A DNA stretch of 64,000 nucleotides from NCBI GenBank assembly GCA_028015205.1, contig CM051521.1:119358614-119422613 (forward strand). The letters are read 5' to 3'. The DNA is from Mytilisepta virgata. Lineage: Eukaryota; Mollusca; Bivalvia; Mytilida; Mytilidae. Numbering within the stretch: the stretch's first letter is position 1; the number at the start of each line of letters is the position of its first letter. The translations under genes and the position numbers were made by a program. Under the pieces are notes generated by a model, which saw nothing but the letters and a program-made list of their open reading frames with translations, was not told the origin of the DNA and did no database searches. Positions 1-12,100 of this stretch are shown in pieces.

Positions 1-285
1 AATGAAATTATTGATCTTTGTTATTTATACCGATCAGCTTGGGAGTTACATGATTAACTGTGTTAATTTTTTTACTTATTTTATTGAGATTAATTATATT
101 CTAATCAAGTTAACTAGTTAAAAAAATTCTTTAATCAGGTGAACATAGTTAATAATTATTTTAATAACCGATCAAAAGAATTTTGCAAATTAAACGTAGA
201 GGCTTGGATGCTGTTTGCACATTGAGACAATTGTTATAAAAAGGATATGAAAAATGGAATTGAATCAACAATTCAAACTATCACA

Positions 286-417
286 ATGTTTGTTACTCCA
301 CCCAGCAAGAAGAAACGTTTGCCATGCCGTTTTCTTGAAAAATGGCAGAATGACCTGAAGTTTTCAGGGTGGTTGACCAAGTCCAACACAGGAAACTCCC
401 ATTATTACTGCTTATAG
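286..417 (+). pseudogene. Degenerate zinc-finger fragment of hAT/ZNF862 type
   Basis: A 43-codon frame from an ATG at 286 reads KKKRLPCRFLEKW, then a SGWL motif and a YYC near the end. This matches the layout of the N-terminal zinc finger of hAT-derived proteins such as ZNF862 (basic start, F-x-x-x-W, GWL, then C-x-x-C-x-x-x-F). A stop falls between the two cysteines of the CxxC and a second stop follows one codon later, so the domain is dead. No transposase domain is seen downstream. The identification rests on motif spacing only. Confidence 0.4.
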
Positions 418-504
418 TGCTGACAATTTTAAGTGATGATAATGTAACTTAGTGCTTTCTACTTCGTGCAAAATGAACATTTGTAGCGTTTATGTTTTTA
501 TGCT

Positions 505-582
505 CCTTGTGTATTATTGTTTTGTATTGTTTTGTATTGTTTTTATCTCCTTTAAATGCTAATAAATATTATTATTATGACT
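505..582 (+). repeat. Short TTTTGTATTG direct repeats and an (ATT)n tail
   Basis: Three imperfect copies of a 10-bp TTTTGTATTG unit are followed by AATAAATATTATTATTATGA. An AATAAA followed by a trinucleotide run is the usual 3' end of a truncated non-LTR retrotransposon, and the same (ATT)n tail ends the LINE at 2.66 kb. No coding part remains. Confidence 0.4.
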
Positions 583-659
583 TTTACCTTGTTTATCTTT
601 TCATGACATAGATTGCAATGTATGCAGTAATGAAGCAACCAAGTCATTGATGAAGCGAT

Positions 660-792
660 ACATTTAAATTTTTTTCTCCGGGGAAAATCCCCCATGGAGG
701 TTTTCAAAAGTTGGCAGGTCTGAACTGGCCGCCGCGAAATAGCCAAACGTGCTGAAAACGGCGTTAAACCCCAACTAAACTAAACTAAACAC
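660..792 (+). mobile_element. SINE 3' part with (AACTA)n tail
   Basis: The end reads GGCGTTAAACCCCAACTAAA and then repeats ACTAA. Related 3' ends occur near 7.15-7.2 kb (+) and at 29.7 kb (-), so this is an interspersed family. The tRNA-like head is not recognisable here, so the copy is 5'-truncated or decayed. Confidence 0.55.
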
Positions 793-1237
793 AGTTGAAC
801 ATATTTATATAAATTATGGACTGTTATTATCAGAATTTGTCAAAAACTAGAATCTCCACAAAGTAATGATTCTTTGCTGCTATGTGTAGAATATTGTTAT
901 GCAGTTCTACAGCCCAACATGGGTGTGGATATTGAATATCTTAAATATTGATCATATTATTTTAATTTTATTGAGTGACATATTTATTTTCTTTCAAACC
1001 AAGTTTGTCAAAATTGTCTTTTTTATTCTTAAGGTGTAAAAGAATGATGCACAGCTATGTTCATCTGCAAAACAATATTTGTATAAATTAAAATAACTAA
1101 GAAACACCAGTCGTAGAAATTTTATTAATATTTCTCAATTAGTAGTTGATCAATTTTGAATTCTACTAAAATAGGCTCACTCACACAGCCAAATTTATCG
1201 AGATTTTGGGTACTCTGATTAGGCCAGTTAGATTTTA
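793..1237. other. AT-rich spacer, nothing recognised
   Basis: No open frame, splice-bounded exon or repeat boundary was recognised in this 445-bp stretch. It probably lies in an NPRL3 intron, because the first NPRL3 exon seen (3027) starts in mid-gene. Confidence 0.4.
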
Positions 1238-2665
1238 TTGCTCATAATGCTTTGGAATTCCAAAGTTTGGGACAAGAGTGTACTGTACCATGTGAATGAT
1301 GGAGAGTTTAATATTGCAGTTCTGCTTGATTTAAAGAAGGCTTTTGATGTGGTAGATCATGAAATTTTGATCAGGAAACTTGAATTTTATGGATGTAATA
1401 AAAATACTATTGTTTTCTTCAGATCTTATTTATTTAGTAGAACCCAGCAAGTCAAGCTTGGTAATATTAAGTCCAATAAACTACATGTAAAATATGGAGT
1501 TCCCCAAGGCTCGATATTAGGGCCTCTGTTATTCATTTTGTACATAAATGATTTACCCTTGTACATTAAAAACTGTTCAATTGACATGTATGCTGATGAT
1601 TCCACTGTACATATATCTGGTAGAGATACTAATGTGTTATATTCTCAAGTTCAAGATGATTTGTTGTATATAAAAGAGTGGTGTACAAACAATAATATGT
1701 TTATCAATTGTAATAAGACAAAATGTATGATTGTTGGTACCAGACAAAAACTTGCTTCTCTTCCAGATTTACCAATTTTTTCTATTAATTTCGAAGATTT
1801 GCAATATTCAAGCTGCGAAAAGTTGCTGGGTGTAATGATAGATAATAATCTAAATTGGGGAAGTCAAATTGATCAGATTTGTTCAAAAATTTCAAGCCGT
1901 ATTTACCTTTTCTTAAAGATCAAACAATTTTTGAATACTGAATCAAGAAAATTATTTTACACTGGATATATTCTTCCACTTATAGATTATTGTTGTATTG
2001 TTTGGGGAAGTTGCAATACTGATAGTGTAAATCGTCTTCAAAAGCTACAAAAGAGAGCAGCAAGAATAATTTTAGATGCTGAACAACTTGCACCCTCAAT
2101 TCCTTTATTTAAAAAGCTAGGATGGATGAAAATTGAACATAGAATTTTGTACCACAAGTGTCTTTTAATTTTTAAATGTCTAAGAAATGAAGCACCTAGC
2201 TATCTTAGTGAAAAAATATCACTTGTGTCAGAAAGTAATCCGTACCAACTAAGAAATGTTGTAAATGGAGATCTAATGGTACCTAAAGCAAGGACAGAGC
2301 TATTTAAAAAATCATTCATTTACTCTGGTCCTTGTGCATGGAATGGTCTTCCACAATCAATACGGAACACACAAAGTTTAATTGTTTTTAAGGAAAAGTT
2401 GAAATGTCATTTTATCAATCTATTAAATGATTAATATAAAGCAATGTCAGACGTAACAAATTATGTAATGATTTTTTACTGGCTATATCTCTACAATTGT
2501 AATGTACAATTCCTTTTTTTATTATTATGTTTGCATATGTACATGTTATATTCATTGTATCATTATGGTTTATATCTAGTCGAGGGCCTCAGGGAAGATT
2601 AGTTTGTACTAACTGTGTTACCCTCTATAAATAAAGCATTATTATTATTATTATTATTATTATTA
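1238..2665 (+). mobile_element. 5'-truncated non-LTR retrotransposon (LINE), reverse transcriptase part
   Basis: One uninterrupted frame (1238-2434, up to 398 codons) encodes the catalytic half of a non-LTR reverse transcriptase. Motif A is LLDLKKAFD, motif B is YGVPQGSILGPLLF, and motif C is MYADDS, so the three catalytic aspartates are intact. The thumb region and a C-terminal tail with AWNGLPQSIRN follow, as in Jockey/CR1-like LINEs. The endonuclease and N-terminal RT motifs are missing, so it is 5'-truncated. The 3' UTR contains AATAAA at about 2630 and ends in (ATT)n at 2638-2665. The first methionine is not a true start. The open frame over almost 400 codons suggests a young insertion. 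It sits inside an intron of NPRL3 in the same orientation. Confidence 0.85.
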
Positions 2666-3026
2666 ATTAGATGAAATGAATTAGTTTACAGAGTTTATTT
2701 TGAAAATTGCTGTAATGGTAATTAGCTTATTTCAATAAGTCTTTCAGTCTCTTGATACTTTATCTCAGTACTAATTGACAATAATACTTGATAAAAGTTT
2801 TGTAAAGCTTCTCAGTTGAATGGTAGTAGCATAGAGAAGCATGGTAATTATAGAGTAATACATATGCCTTGATATCAATATTAGCTCATGTTACTGCAGA
2901 TAATACAATATACATATAAATGGCCTTTTATTCATAATTTTGAAAAGTCAAAAAATGATGGGATAAAAAGACAACATACGTGCAGATACAATGTTTAAAA
3001 AGAAAAATTGATCTTTTAAATTTTAG

Positions 3027-3102
3027 ATCAGATGCATTATCCATATGATCTGATGTTGTCAAAAAGTTCATTGGCTAGAGATCTCAAGACATCATTTGAT
3101 TG
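3027..3102 (+). CDS. NPRL3: NPRL3 exon a (first in window)
   Basis: Bounded by TTTTAG before 3027 and GTAAGT after 3102. It enters in phase 1 (one base from the previous exon) and ends with two bases. It encodes [19 protein letters not shown] and a few more residues, matching the KLARDLKEAY segment of vertebrate NPRL3. The preceding exon was not found in 1-3026. Confidence 0.85.
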
Positions 3103-6100
3103 GTAAGTTATTGTTTATATAACAAGAAATTTATTAATGGTTAGAATTCCCACTGTTAAAGAAACATAAAGTATTAAGACTGAAAAAAACTAAAGCATTT
3201 AGAGCAAAACTGACATGGGGATAAAAATGTTCAACAGGTCAAGATCTACCTGCCATGAAATTTTCAGACGAATCGGTCAACCCTTTGTTGGGTTATTGCC
3301 CCTGAATTGTTAATTTTAAGGAAATTTTGCAGTTTTAGGTTATTATCTTGAATATTATTATAGATAAAGACAAACTGTAAACAGCAAAAATGTTCAACAA
3401 AGTAAGATCTACAAATAAGTCAATATGACTAAAATCATTGATTAACCCCTTATAGGAGTTTTTGCCCTTTAAAGACAGCATCCAGTGTAAACATTCCTTT
3501 AAAGATCTTCTCCTCTGAAACCACTGGGCCAATTGAGACCAAACTTTGGTGGAATGGTCCTTGGGTGGTCCCCTTCCAAGATTTTGTCCAGCATCCCCGA
3601 CTTCCACTTGACATGGCTGCTGTTACTAAAAATAGAAAAAGGGGGCGGGATGAATTTAAAAAATCTTCTTCTATAAAACTACAAGGCCAATTGGAACCAA
3701 AGTTGGCAGTAATAGTCCTTAGGAGGTTCTCTTTCAGAAATATGTCCGATGACCCGGATTGTTAACCAAGATGGCCACCACAGCCAAAATTAGTTTAACA
3801 TAGGGCCCTATGAGAAAATTTATTGAAAAATCTTATCTGAAACAACTTGACCGATTGGAACCTGACTTGGCAGCAATGTTTAACATAGAGCCCTATAGAA
3901 ATACCAGCCAAATTGACTGCAACACTTAAATTTTTAGTCCTGCTCAAGGTGAAAAGTTAAATCCAGGTGAGCGATACAGGCTTTTGAGAGCCTCTAGTTA
4001 TTCTTCAAATATACTTTCTTCTGTAGTGCTGTCATTTTAATTGCTCAAATTCAGGTTCGGAAAAGCCACATAATTTATAATGTAGTTCTACAGGTCAACA
4101 ACTGCTATAAAATATACAAATTCATTACCTGATATTGTGTTTCATATCTGTTTTTCAATAATATAAAATTATACTATTTTAGTGTAAAAGAGAAAGGAAT
4201 TGTTCACCTGTACATCAACAAGTGGATAGAGGTGACATTTTGCCTGCCACATAAAGTGCATGCTAAATCATCAATGGCCTTGTCTACAAAAGTTAATGTA
4301 AGCAATTGACTGCAGATATATATCAATAAATTCATAATAAAGACATTTAATTATTTTTGGGGCAAAAAATGAAGTGCATTGATGAGACAACATATAATTG
4401 GACTGAATAATAGATTTAAAACATCTTAGGGTTGTCATGTAAAGTTCAGTGATGGTCAAAAGCCTACATCACTTGACAAATGGTAAAAAAGCTTTCAAAT
4501 CCAGTCTTTCGGGGTCTAATAACAGATTATATACTATATTCCATATAGAAAGCATTTATTAAAAATCAGTTCTTATATGAACTGCTTCAAATGCTTTCAG
4601 TATAAATCCATGGTAAAATATGGATATTTTGATACCAGATGCAGATGGCTTGTTTGGCAGCATCAGAGTAAAGTTTCCACAAGCTTAAACAACAGGCTTT
4701 CAACTGGCCCTTATTTTCCTAATTTTCCTCCCTTTTTTGGCACCCCATTATTTTCCTAATTTTTTAGTTCAAATCCTAAAATTACCATACATTTCTATCA
4801 AATTTCATACTATTTGCAAACATGGTGTATTATTCCTTTCTTTTAACATGTTTTTGTAGTGAAATGTCATTAATGATCTATATTATTGTAAACCAATGTT
4901 TTAGCACTTGCATATACTGATAAAGATCTACTAGAAATTGGTTGTAGTCTTGAAAGCATACAGTTGGCATTTACTTGATGTGTTGATGACTATGACCCTG
5001 CTATCTCTGGTAAAGATCTAATTATTGCATTGGTAATTATGATTTTTGTCTCGCCTGCGACAAATAGTCACGAAGGTGAGATATAGGTATTACTTTCGGG
5101 CAGCGACGGCGGAGTAAACTTTAAAAACTTTGCACATGTTATACCTACAATTAAGATTTATGGTCCACAAGGTAGCTTATCATATAAGGTTTGCTACAGT
5201 ATACTTTTCTTGTGACCCTGACCTCATTTTCATTGTTTACTGACTTCATAAACATGAATTTAAAATCTGCGTCAAAGTTTCGTGGTTAAATCCATTTCTC
5301 AGCAACTGTAATACCTGGGCCAACCATATTTGGTCTATAGATAGTTCTTAGTGGGTAGAGGTCAGTCTGACACCTGCCTTTTGACCTTGATCTCATGCTT
5401 GAATGACCTGTGTCACATTTTCATGGTTAAGTCCATTACTCAGACACTAGAATACCAAGACCAATCATATTTGGTCAATAGATAGTTCTTGGTTGGTACA
5501 TGTCAGTCGGACATCTGGCTTGGGATCTTGACCTCAATTCTTGAGTGACTTTGTCACTTTTTCGTGGTTAAGTCCATTTCTCAAAAACTGTAATACCTAG
5601 GCCAACCATATTTGGTCTATAGATAGTTCTTTGTGAGTACATGCCAGTCTGACAACTGGCTTGGGACCTTGAACTCAATTTCATCTTTGAGTGACTTTGT
5701 CACTTTTTCATGGTTAATCCATTTCTCAGCAACTAGAATACCTAGACCCACCATATGTGGTCAATAGATAGTTCTTGGTGGGTACATGCCAGTCTCACAC
5801 TTGTCTCTGGACCTTGACCTCAATTTCATGGTTGAGTGACTTTCATCCAAATTTCTTGATTAAGTCCTTTTTTCAGCAACTGTAATACTTAGACCCATCC
5901 GTGTTTGGTCTATAGATGGTTCTTAGTGGGTACATGCAGGTCTGACATCTGTCTCTGGACTTTGACCTCAATTGCATGCTTGAGTGACATTATCACATTT
6001 TCAAGATTAGGTCCATTTCTCAGCAACTTTAATACCTAGACCTACCATATTTGGTCAATAGATAGTTCTTAGTGGATACATGTTGGTATGACACCTGCCT

Positions 6101-9100
6101 TTTGACCTTGACCTCAATTTCTTTTAACACATTTTCCTTTGACTTGCAAATTGTCGGGTATCAGATAATCATTATTCTGTGTCCATGTGCATACTCCGGC
6201 GAGACATAGTTTGTCCACTCTTGTTATAGGTAAGTTATGCTTTTTTACCCTAATTTTTTGGAACAATTCCTAATAAAGCCTCACAAATTTCCTTATATTT
6301 CATAAAATATCTCCCTAAAATTGCCCTTTTCATTAAAATTGAGTTGAAAGCCTGTAACAACATCATAGAATAAACTGTTATGTGTAATGGCATCTTCTAT
6401 TTTAATACTTATATCGTAGAAAATGTCCTATTAGAATAGAAATAATTCATGGTGGCTTGAAAGTATCATGATTTTACCATGGGTAGGCCCTTTATAATGA
6501 TATTATACCACTCGCTATCACTCATGCCAAAATATTTTGGTAAAATCGGGATATTTTGAAGCCACCATGAATTATTTCTCAATTAAAGCTGAGAAAACTT
6601 GATAAACTACATAAAATTGTAAATTATAATTTAAATCTGTCTTATTTTACAGCCAGATGTAATACACAGATGTATAGAAGCATTAAGGTCAGTTAATTAC
6701 CGTAAAATTCGGAGTAAAAGCAGCTACTTTTTTCCTATGGAAATCTTCCTGCGGATTATATATGTTTTTATTTCCAATGTGAAAAAAGCGATGTCAAAGA
6801 AAAAAAACTCCTTAATTTGCGGTCGCAGAAATAATCCAATGTATTTCTCTGCAATACCAAAACTGGCTTGTAATTGTGAAGATTTTTTTCTGTTTTATTC
6901 AATAAAATATTTCTATGCCCCGCCATGAATGTCAACAGATTTCTTCTATCTTTTACGGTTTTTGAGGTATAAGAGATGAAAATGGCCAAAAAAGTAATGT
7001 GGCTTGATGTGTAATTATTTGAATTTTTCATCCAATTCTTTCATTTAATTCATCTTGATGAGTGCTCTCCGTAGTATTCAACAAGGATTGCCAATTTTCA
7101 TACCAAAGGTCTGTGGTTATCTCCTGCTACTCTGGCTTTCTCCACCAATAAAAACTTGCCAAATGTGCTTAAAACAGCATAAAACCCCAACTAAACAAAC
7201 AAACATATACATTGTATTACATTGTATGTTCATTATCATATGGGTTATTTTCTCATGTACATTGGTTTTATGTTCCAACCAATAGGTTAATTTCTCATGA
7301 ACATATTCCCACACATTTGTTTTTACCTTATATACAGTGAGAAAATTAAGCCACCAACAAATATAATGATTAAAACTTTTAAATATTTCTATGGTAACTT
7401 ATCATTACAGAGGTGCTACTCTGAGTTGGACTTTTGCATTATTTCAATGACATACATGTATATCAAAATTTTTTAAAAGATCATTCATTTCATATACAAT
7501 ACTCTACCTGTAGAGAACTCATTTTATTGTTAACAACTTAATATTAAATAAGTGAATTGTATTTTAGACCATACCATGGAGTGTTGTTACTTGTAGATGG
7601 ACAGAATTTGTTAGACTCTCTGTCAACAGACTGCACACCTGCTCTAAACAGACTAATAAATGTTATAATACAACCACCAATCAGAAGTCTTCAGATAATA
7701 GCACTAGAAGCTGATCTCAGTTTGTCACAGGTTTGTGATATATAATTAGCTATATCATCTCATCTCAGTTTGTCACAGGTTTGTAATATTATATAATTAG
7801 TGACATCAGCTGATCTCAGTTTGTCTCAGGCTTGTGATATATAATTAGCTATATCATCTCATCTCAGTTTGTCACAGGTTTGTAATATATAATTAGTGAT
7901 ATCAGCTGATCTCAGTTTGTCTCAGGCTTGTGATATATAATTAGTGATATCAGCTAATATCAGTTTTTTTTCATGTTTTTGATATGTAATTAGAGATGTC
8001 AGATGATCTCAGTTTGTCACAGGTTTGTGATATATAATAAGTCATATCAGCTTATCTCAGTTTGTCTCAGGTTTGTGATATATAATTAGTTGTATCAGCT
8101 GATTTCAGTTTGTTTCAGGTTTTTTTTATATGTAATTAGTGATATCAGCTAATCTCGGTTTTTTTACATGGTTGTGATATGTAATTAGAAATGTTAGAGG
8201 ATCTCAGCTTGTCACAGGTTTGCGATATATAGTTAGTAATATCAGCTGATTTCATTTTTTTTTCATTTTGTGATATATAATTAAAGATGTTATATGATCT
8301 CAGTTTGTCACAGGTTTGTGATATACAATGTATAATAAGTTATATCAGCTGATCTCAGTTTGTCCTGGGTTTGTGATATATAATAAGTTATATCACCTGA
8401 TCTCAGTTTTGTTACAGGTTTGTAATATATAATTAGTGATATCAGCTGATCTCGGTTTATCACAGGTTTGTGATATATAATTAGCAACATCAGCTTACCT
8501 CAGTTTGTCACAGGTTTGTGATATATAATTAGCAACATCAGCTTACCTCAGTTTGTCACAGGTTTGTGATATATAATTAGCAACATCAGCTTACCTCAAT
8601 TTGTCTCAGGTTTGTGATATAATTAGCAATATCAGCTGATCTCAGTTTATCACAAGTTTGTGATATATAATTAGCAATATCAGCTTACCTCAATTTGTCT
8701 CAGGTTTGTGATATAATTAGCAATATCAGCTGATCTCAGTTTATCACAAGTTTGTGATATATAATTAGCAATATCAGCTTACCTCAATTTGTCTCAGGTT
8801 TGTGATATAATTAGCAATATCAGCTGATCTCAGTTTATCACAGGTTTGTGATATATAATAAGCAATATCAGCTGATCTCAGTTTATCACAGGTTTGTGAT
8901 ATATAATTATTGATATCAGCAAAGGAATACCAAGTAATAAGACAAAAGAGAAAATCTAAAGATGAGGTAAATTCTTAGAACAAATATTTCATATGTATTA
9001 CTGAAAAAACACACACCAAACCATGGAGAACAAGAAAAAACAAAAAAAAAAGTTAAATGCTTGCAACAGGAACCCTCACAAAATATCTGGGATTAACAAT

Positions 9101-12100
9101 GGACAAAAATAATAGCACCGGTCACATTGCATTTTGGGAAAATGTGGTAAACAGTCATGTCTGGTCTATTGTTCATTCCAAATTAAGACTTGAAATCAAA
9201 CTGCAGATATCGAGTGTCATACTGGTTGTAAGATTACAGTTCTAACATTTCTACAGTGATGATATTATCAAAGGCTGAACTGATGATGTGTGAAGTTTGA
9301 AAGTTCTTCTAACCTTATATAGGACATAAATGACAATAAAAATCAGCTAGAAGTTATATACCAAAGAATGTTCACAAGAGGAAAGTTAAAATCATGAAGT
9401 TTGTCATAAAGTTTTAATGTCAATCACCTGTTGCCTTATAAGTCTAATAAATAGAAATATATTATTTCAGGTTTTTGTTTTACAAATGGATGTGTCCATA
9501 TTCCTTTGCTTTCAAGCTCATTGGAATATGTATGTTGTTGGTAATCATTAAAGCGAGGATTACATAGAGAATGTAGTTGAATTTGAAATTAAAAGACTTC
9601 ATTCCTCTGTAGTAGCTCTTGTAAAACATAATTTGATATGAAAACTAATAGAAATCAGCCAAAAGTGGTATACAGTTTGTCAAGAAATTACAGTAGACTG
9701 TTTGAGCTCTTTGAGCTCTTCATCCTAACTCAACAAATATATTGTTGACCTAAGTTGATTTAAGTAAAGCTAGATAATGATAGAAATTTTCTAATTAAGA
9801 CAAGAATTTTACCAAAAGGAAAAATTAATAACGAACCATGCATCTCTGAATGATTTTTTTTTTGTTCAATATATGAAGGTACTTGTTATTATTCATTTGT
9901 AAATATATTTCTAGGTGTTCCAGTTGGTCAGCCATCTTGTGTACTGGGGTAAAGCAACTATTGTCTATCCATTGTGTGAAGCCAATGTGTATTTATTGTC
10001 GCCTTCATCAAATATTGTTTTGTAAGTACAGTTTATATAAGACCATGGTATCCAAATTCTCCACTTGGAAAAGGGAATTCCAACTAATTCAGAGTAAATG
10101 ATGAATGGAATTTTTTATAATTATATTTTTGTAAAAGTAGACAAGACAACTAATAATTATGAATAATTTAGGATAAGTTAATTTGTAATTATTTATACTC
10201 ACAAGCAATAAATATGTAAAGTTATACTTAACAGCAATACACATGTAGAGTTATACTAAACAGCAATACACATGTAGAGTTATACTAAACAGCAATACAT
10301 ATGTAGAGTTATACTAAACAGCAATACATATGTAGAGTTATACTAGACAGCAATACATATGTAGAGTTATACTAAACAGCAATACATATGTAGAGTTATA
10401 CTAAACAGCAATAAATATGTAGAGTTATACTAAACAGCAATACACATGTAGAGTTATACTAAACAGCAATACATATGTAGAATTATACTAAACAGCAATA
10501 AATATGTAGAGTTATACTAAACAGCAATACACATGTAGAGTTATACTAAACAGCAATACACATGTAGAGTTATACTAAACAGCAATACACATGTAGAGTT
10601 ATACAAAACAGCAATACATATGTAGAGTTTTACTAAACAGCAATACATATGTAGAGTTATACTAAACTGCAATAAATATGTAGAGTTATACTAAACAGCA
10701 ATACACATGTAGAGTTATACTAAACAGCAATACATATGTAGAGTTATACTAAACAGCAATACATATGTAGAGTTATACTAAACCGCAATACATATGTAGA
10801 GTTATACTAAACAGCAATAAATATGTAGAGTTATACTAAACAGCAATAAATATGAACATGTCATTGCTAGATTTGGTGTAGCATTTAACCAATCTTCAAA
10901 ACTTACGTTACCCTAGATAAACCAAGTTTCAGTAGAAAAAAGAATTATATATTATATACAATTTTCATTGATGGAGAAGTTTTATATGTGTATTTATAGA
11001 CTGAAATGCCTTTTGCAATAGGTTCTTTTCATATTGAAGATTGGTGTATCTTTCTTGAATCTGAGAAATTGATGTCTTTTCACAAGTGGAGCAGAGAAGA
11101 ACAAGTGAAAAAGATGCAATATTTTTCAGACAAGTGAAAGATTACCCAATTTTTAATTTAAATGAGTGTAAATACCTACATAAAACAATGAAAACCTAAG
11201 GAAAGCAGGACTGATTGAATATTGATGTCAAATACTTTTCTATTGGTGACATGTGCGACACGGAAAAAATTTGACCTTATTATTGGCTATACCAGCAGTG
11301 GGTGAGCGTTTCTGGAGTTCTTATGTGCAGAAGACTTACTAATCAGATTTAAAAGAATTAGCATGTTGAATAAATCAGAACAGAATTTTAAAAAAGGTAA
11401 TTGAATATGATGAATTTTTTTGTTACACACTATACACAGTGTTTAGAAGAAACTGAATAATTATCATAATTAGTCAATTTCTGTTGGTCTACTAGTTTGT
11501 AATATTCATACATGTACACGTATTTCGCCTCATTACAGGAATTCTAAACTTGCTGAAGAATTTGTTAGACTATTTCCCGGGAGGTCTTTAGCAGTTGAAT
11601 TATCAGAATTTTCCTTTCCAACCAAAATATGGGACACAAAAGATATACTTGATAGTGAAAATATACAACAGGTAACATAGCATTTAAACAATAAAGAAGG
11701 TAAACTAGTAATTAGAAAATAAAACAGTGGCTAAAACATGCTAAATAAGTACAAAGTTGGTATTGCACATTTATTGAGAGAAGGGAAAAATGAGTAGTAG
11801 GTATTGTCTTTTATTTCTAGCATTTAAAAACAATATGGAGGGGATAGGGACTAATAAAATATAGATTTTAATTTATTGCATTATAACAAAAAAGAACATG
11901 AATGGTATATGGGTGGAGATCTCAACCATTTTCAAGATATTAAAACACTTATCAAATGGAGGGGGTCAAGATTACCCATTGACTAACAAAGTAATTCAAT
12001 GAATTTGTCTAATGATTAAAAAGAAGAATATATATGATTTAGGGGTGAAGATCTCAATTGCTTTGGACAGACTTTTTTGTTTGTTTCAGTGACCTAATGG

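Noticed and set aside
6737..7031. Overlapping short frames on both strands
   Set aside because: Low-complexity, no domain, and part of a diverged repeat shared with 46.3 kb.
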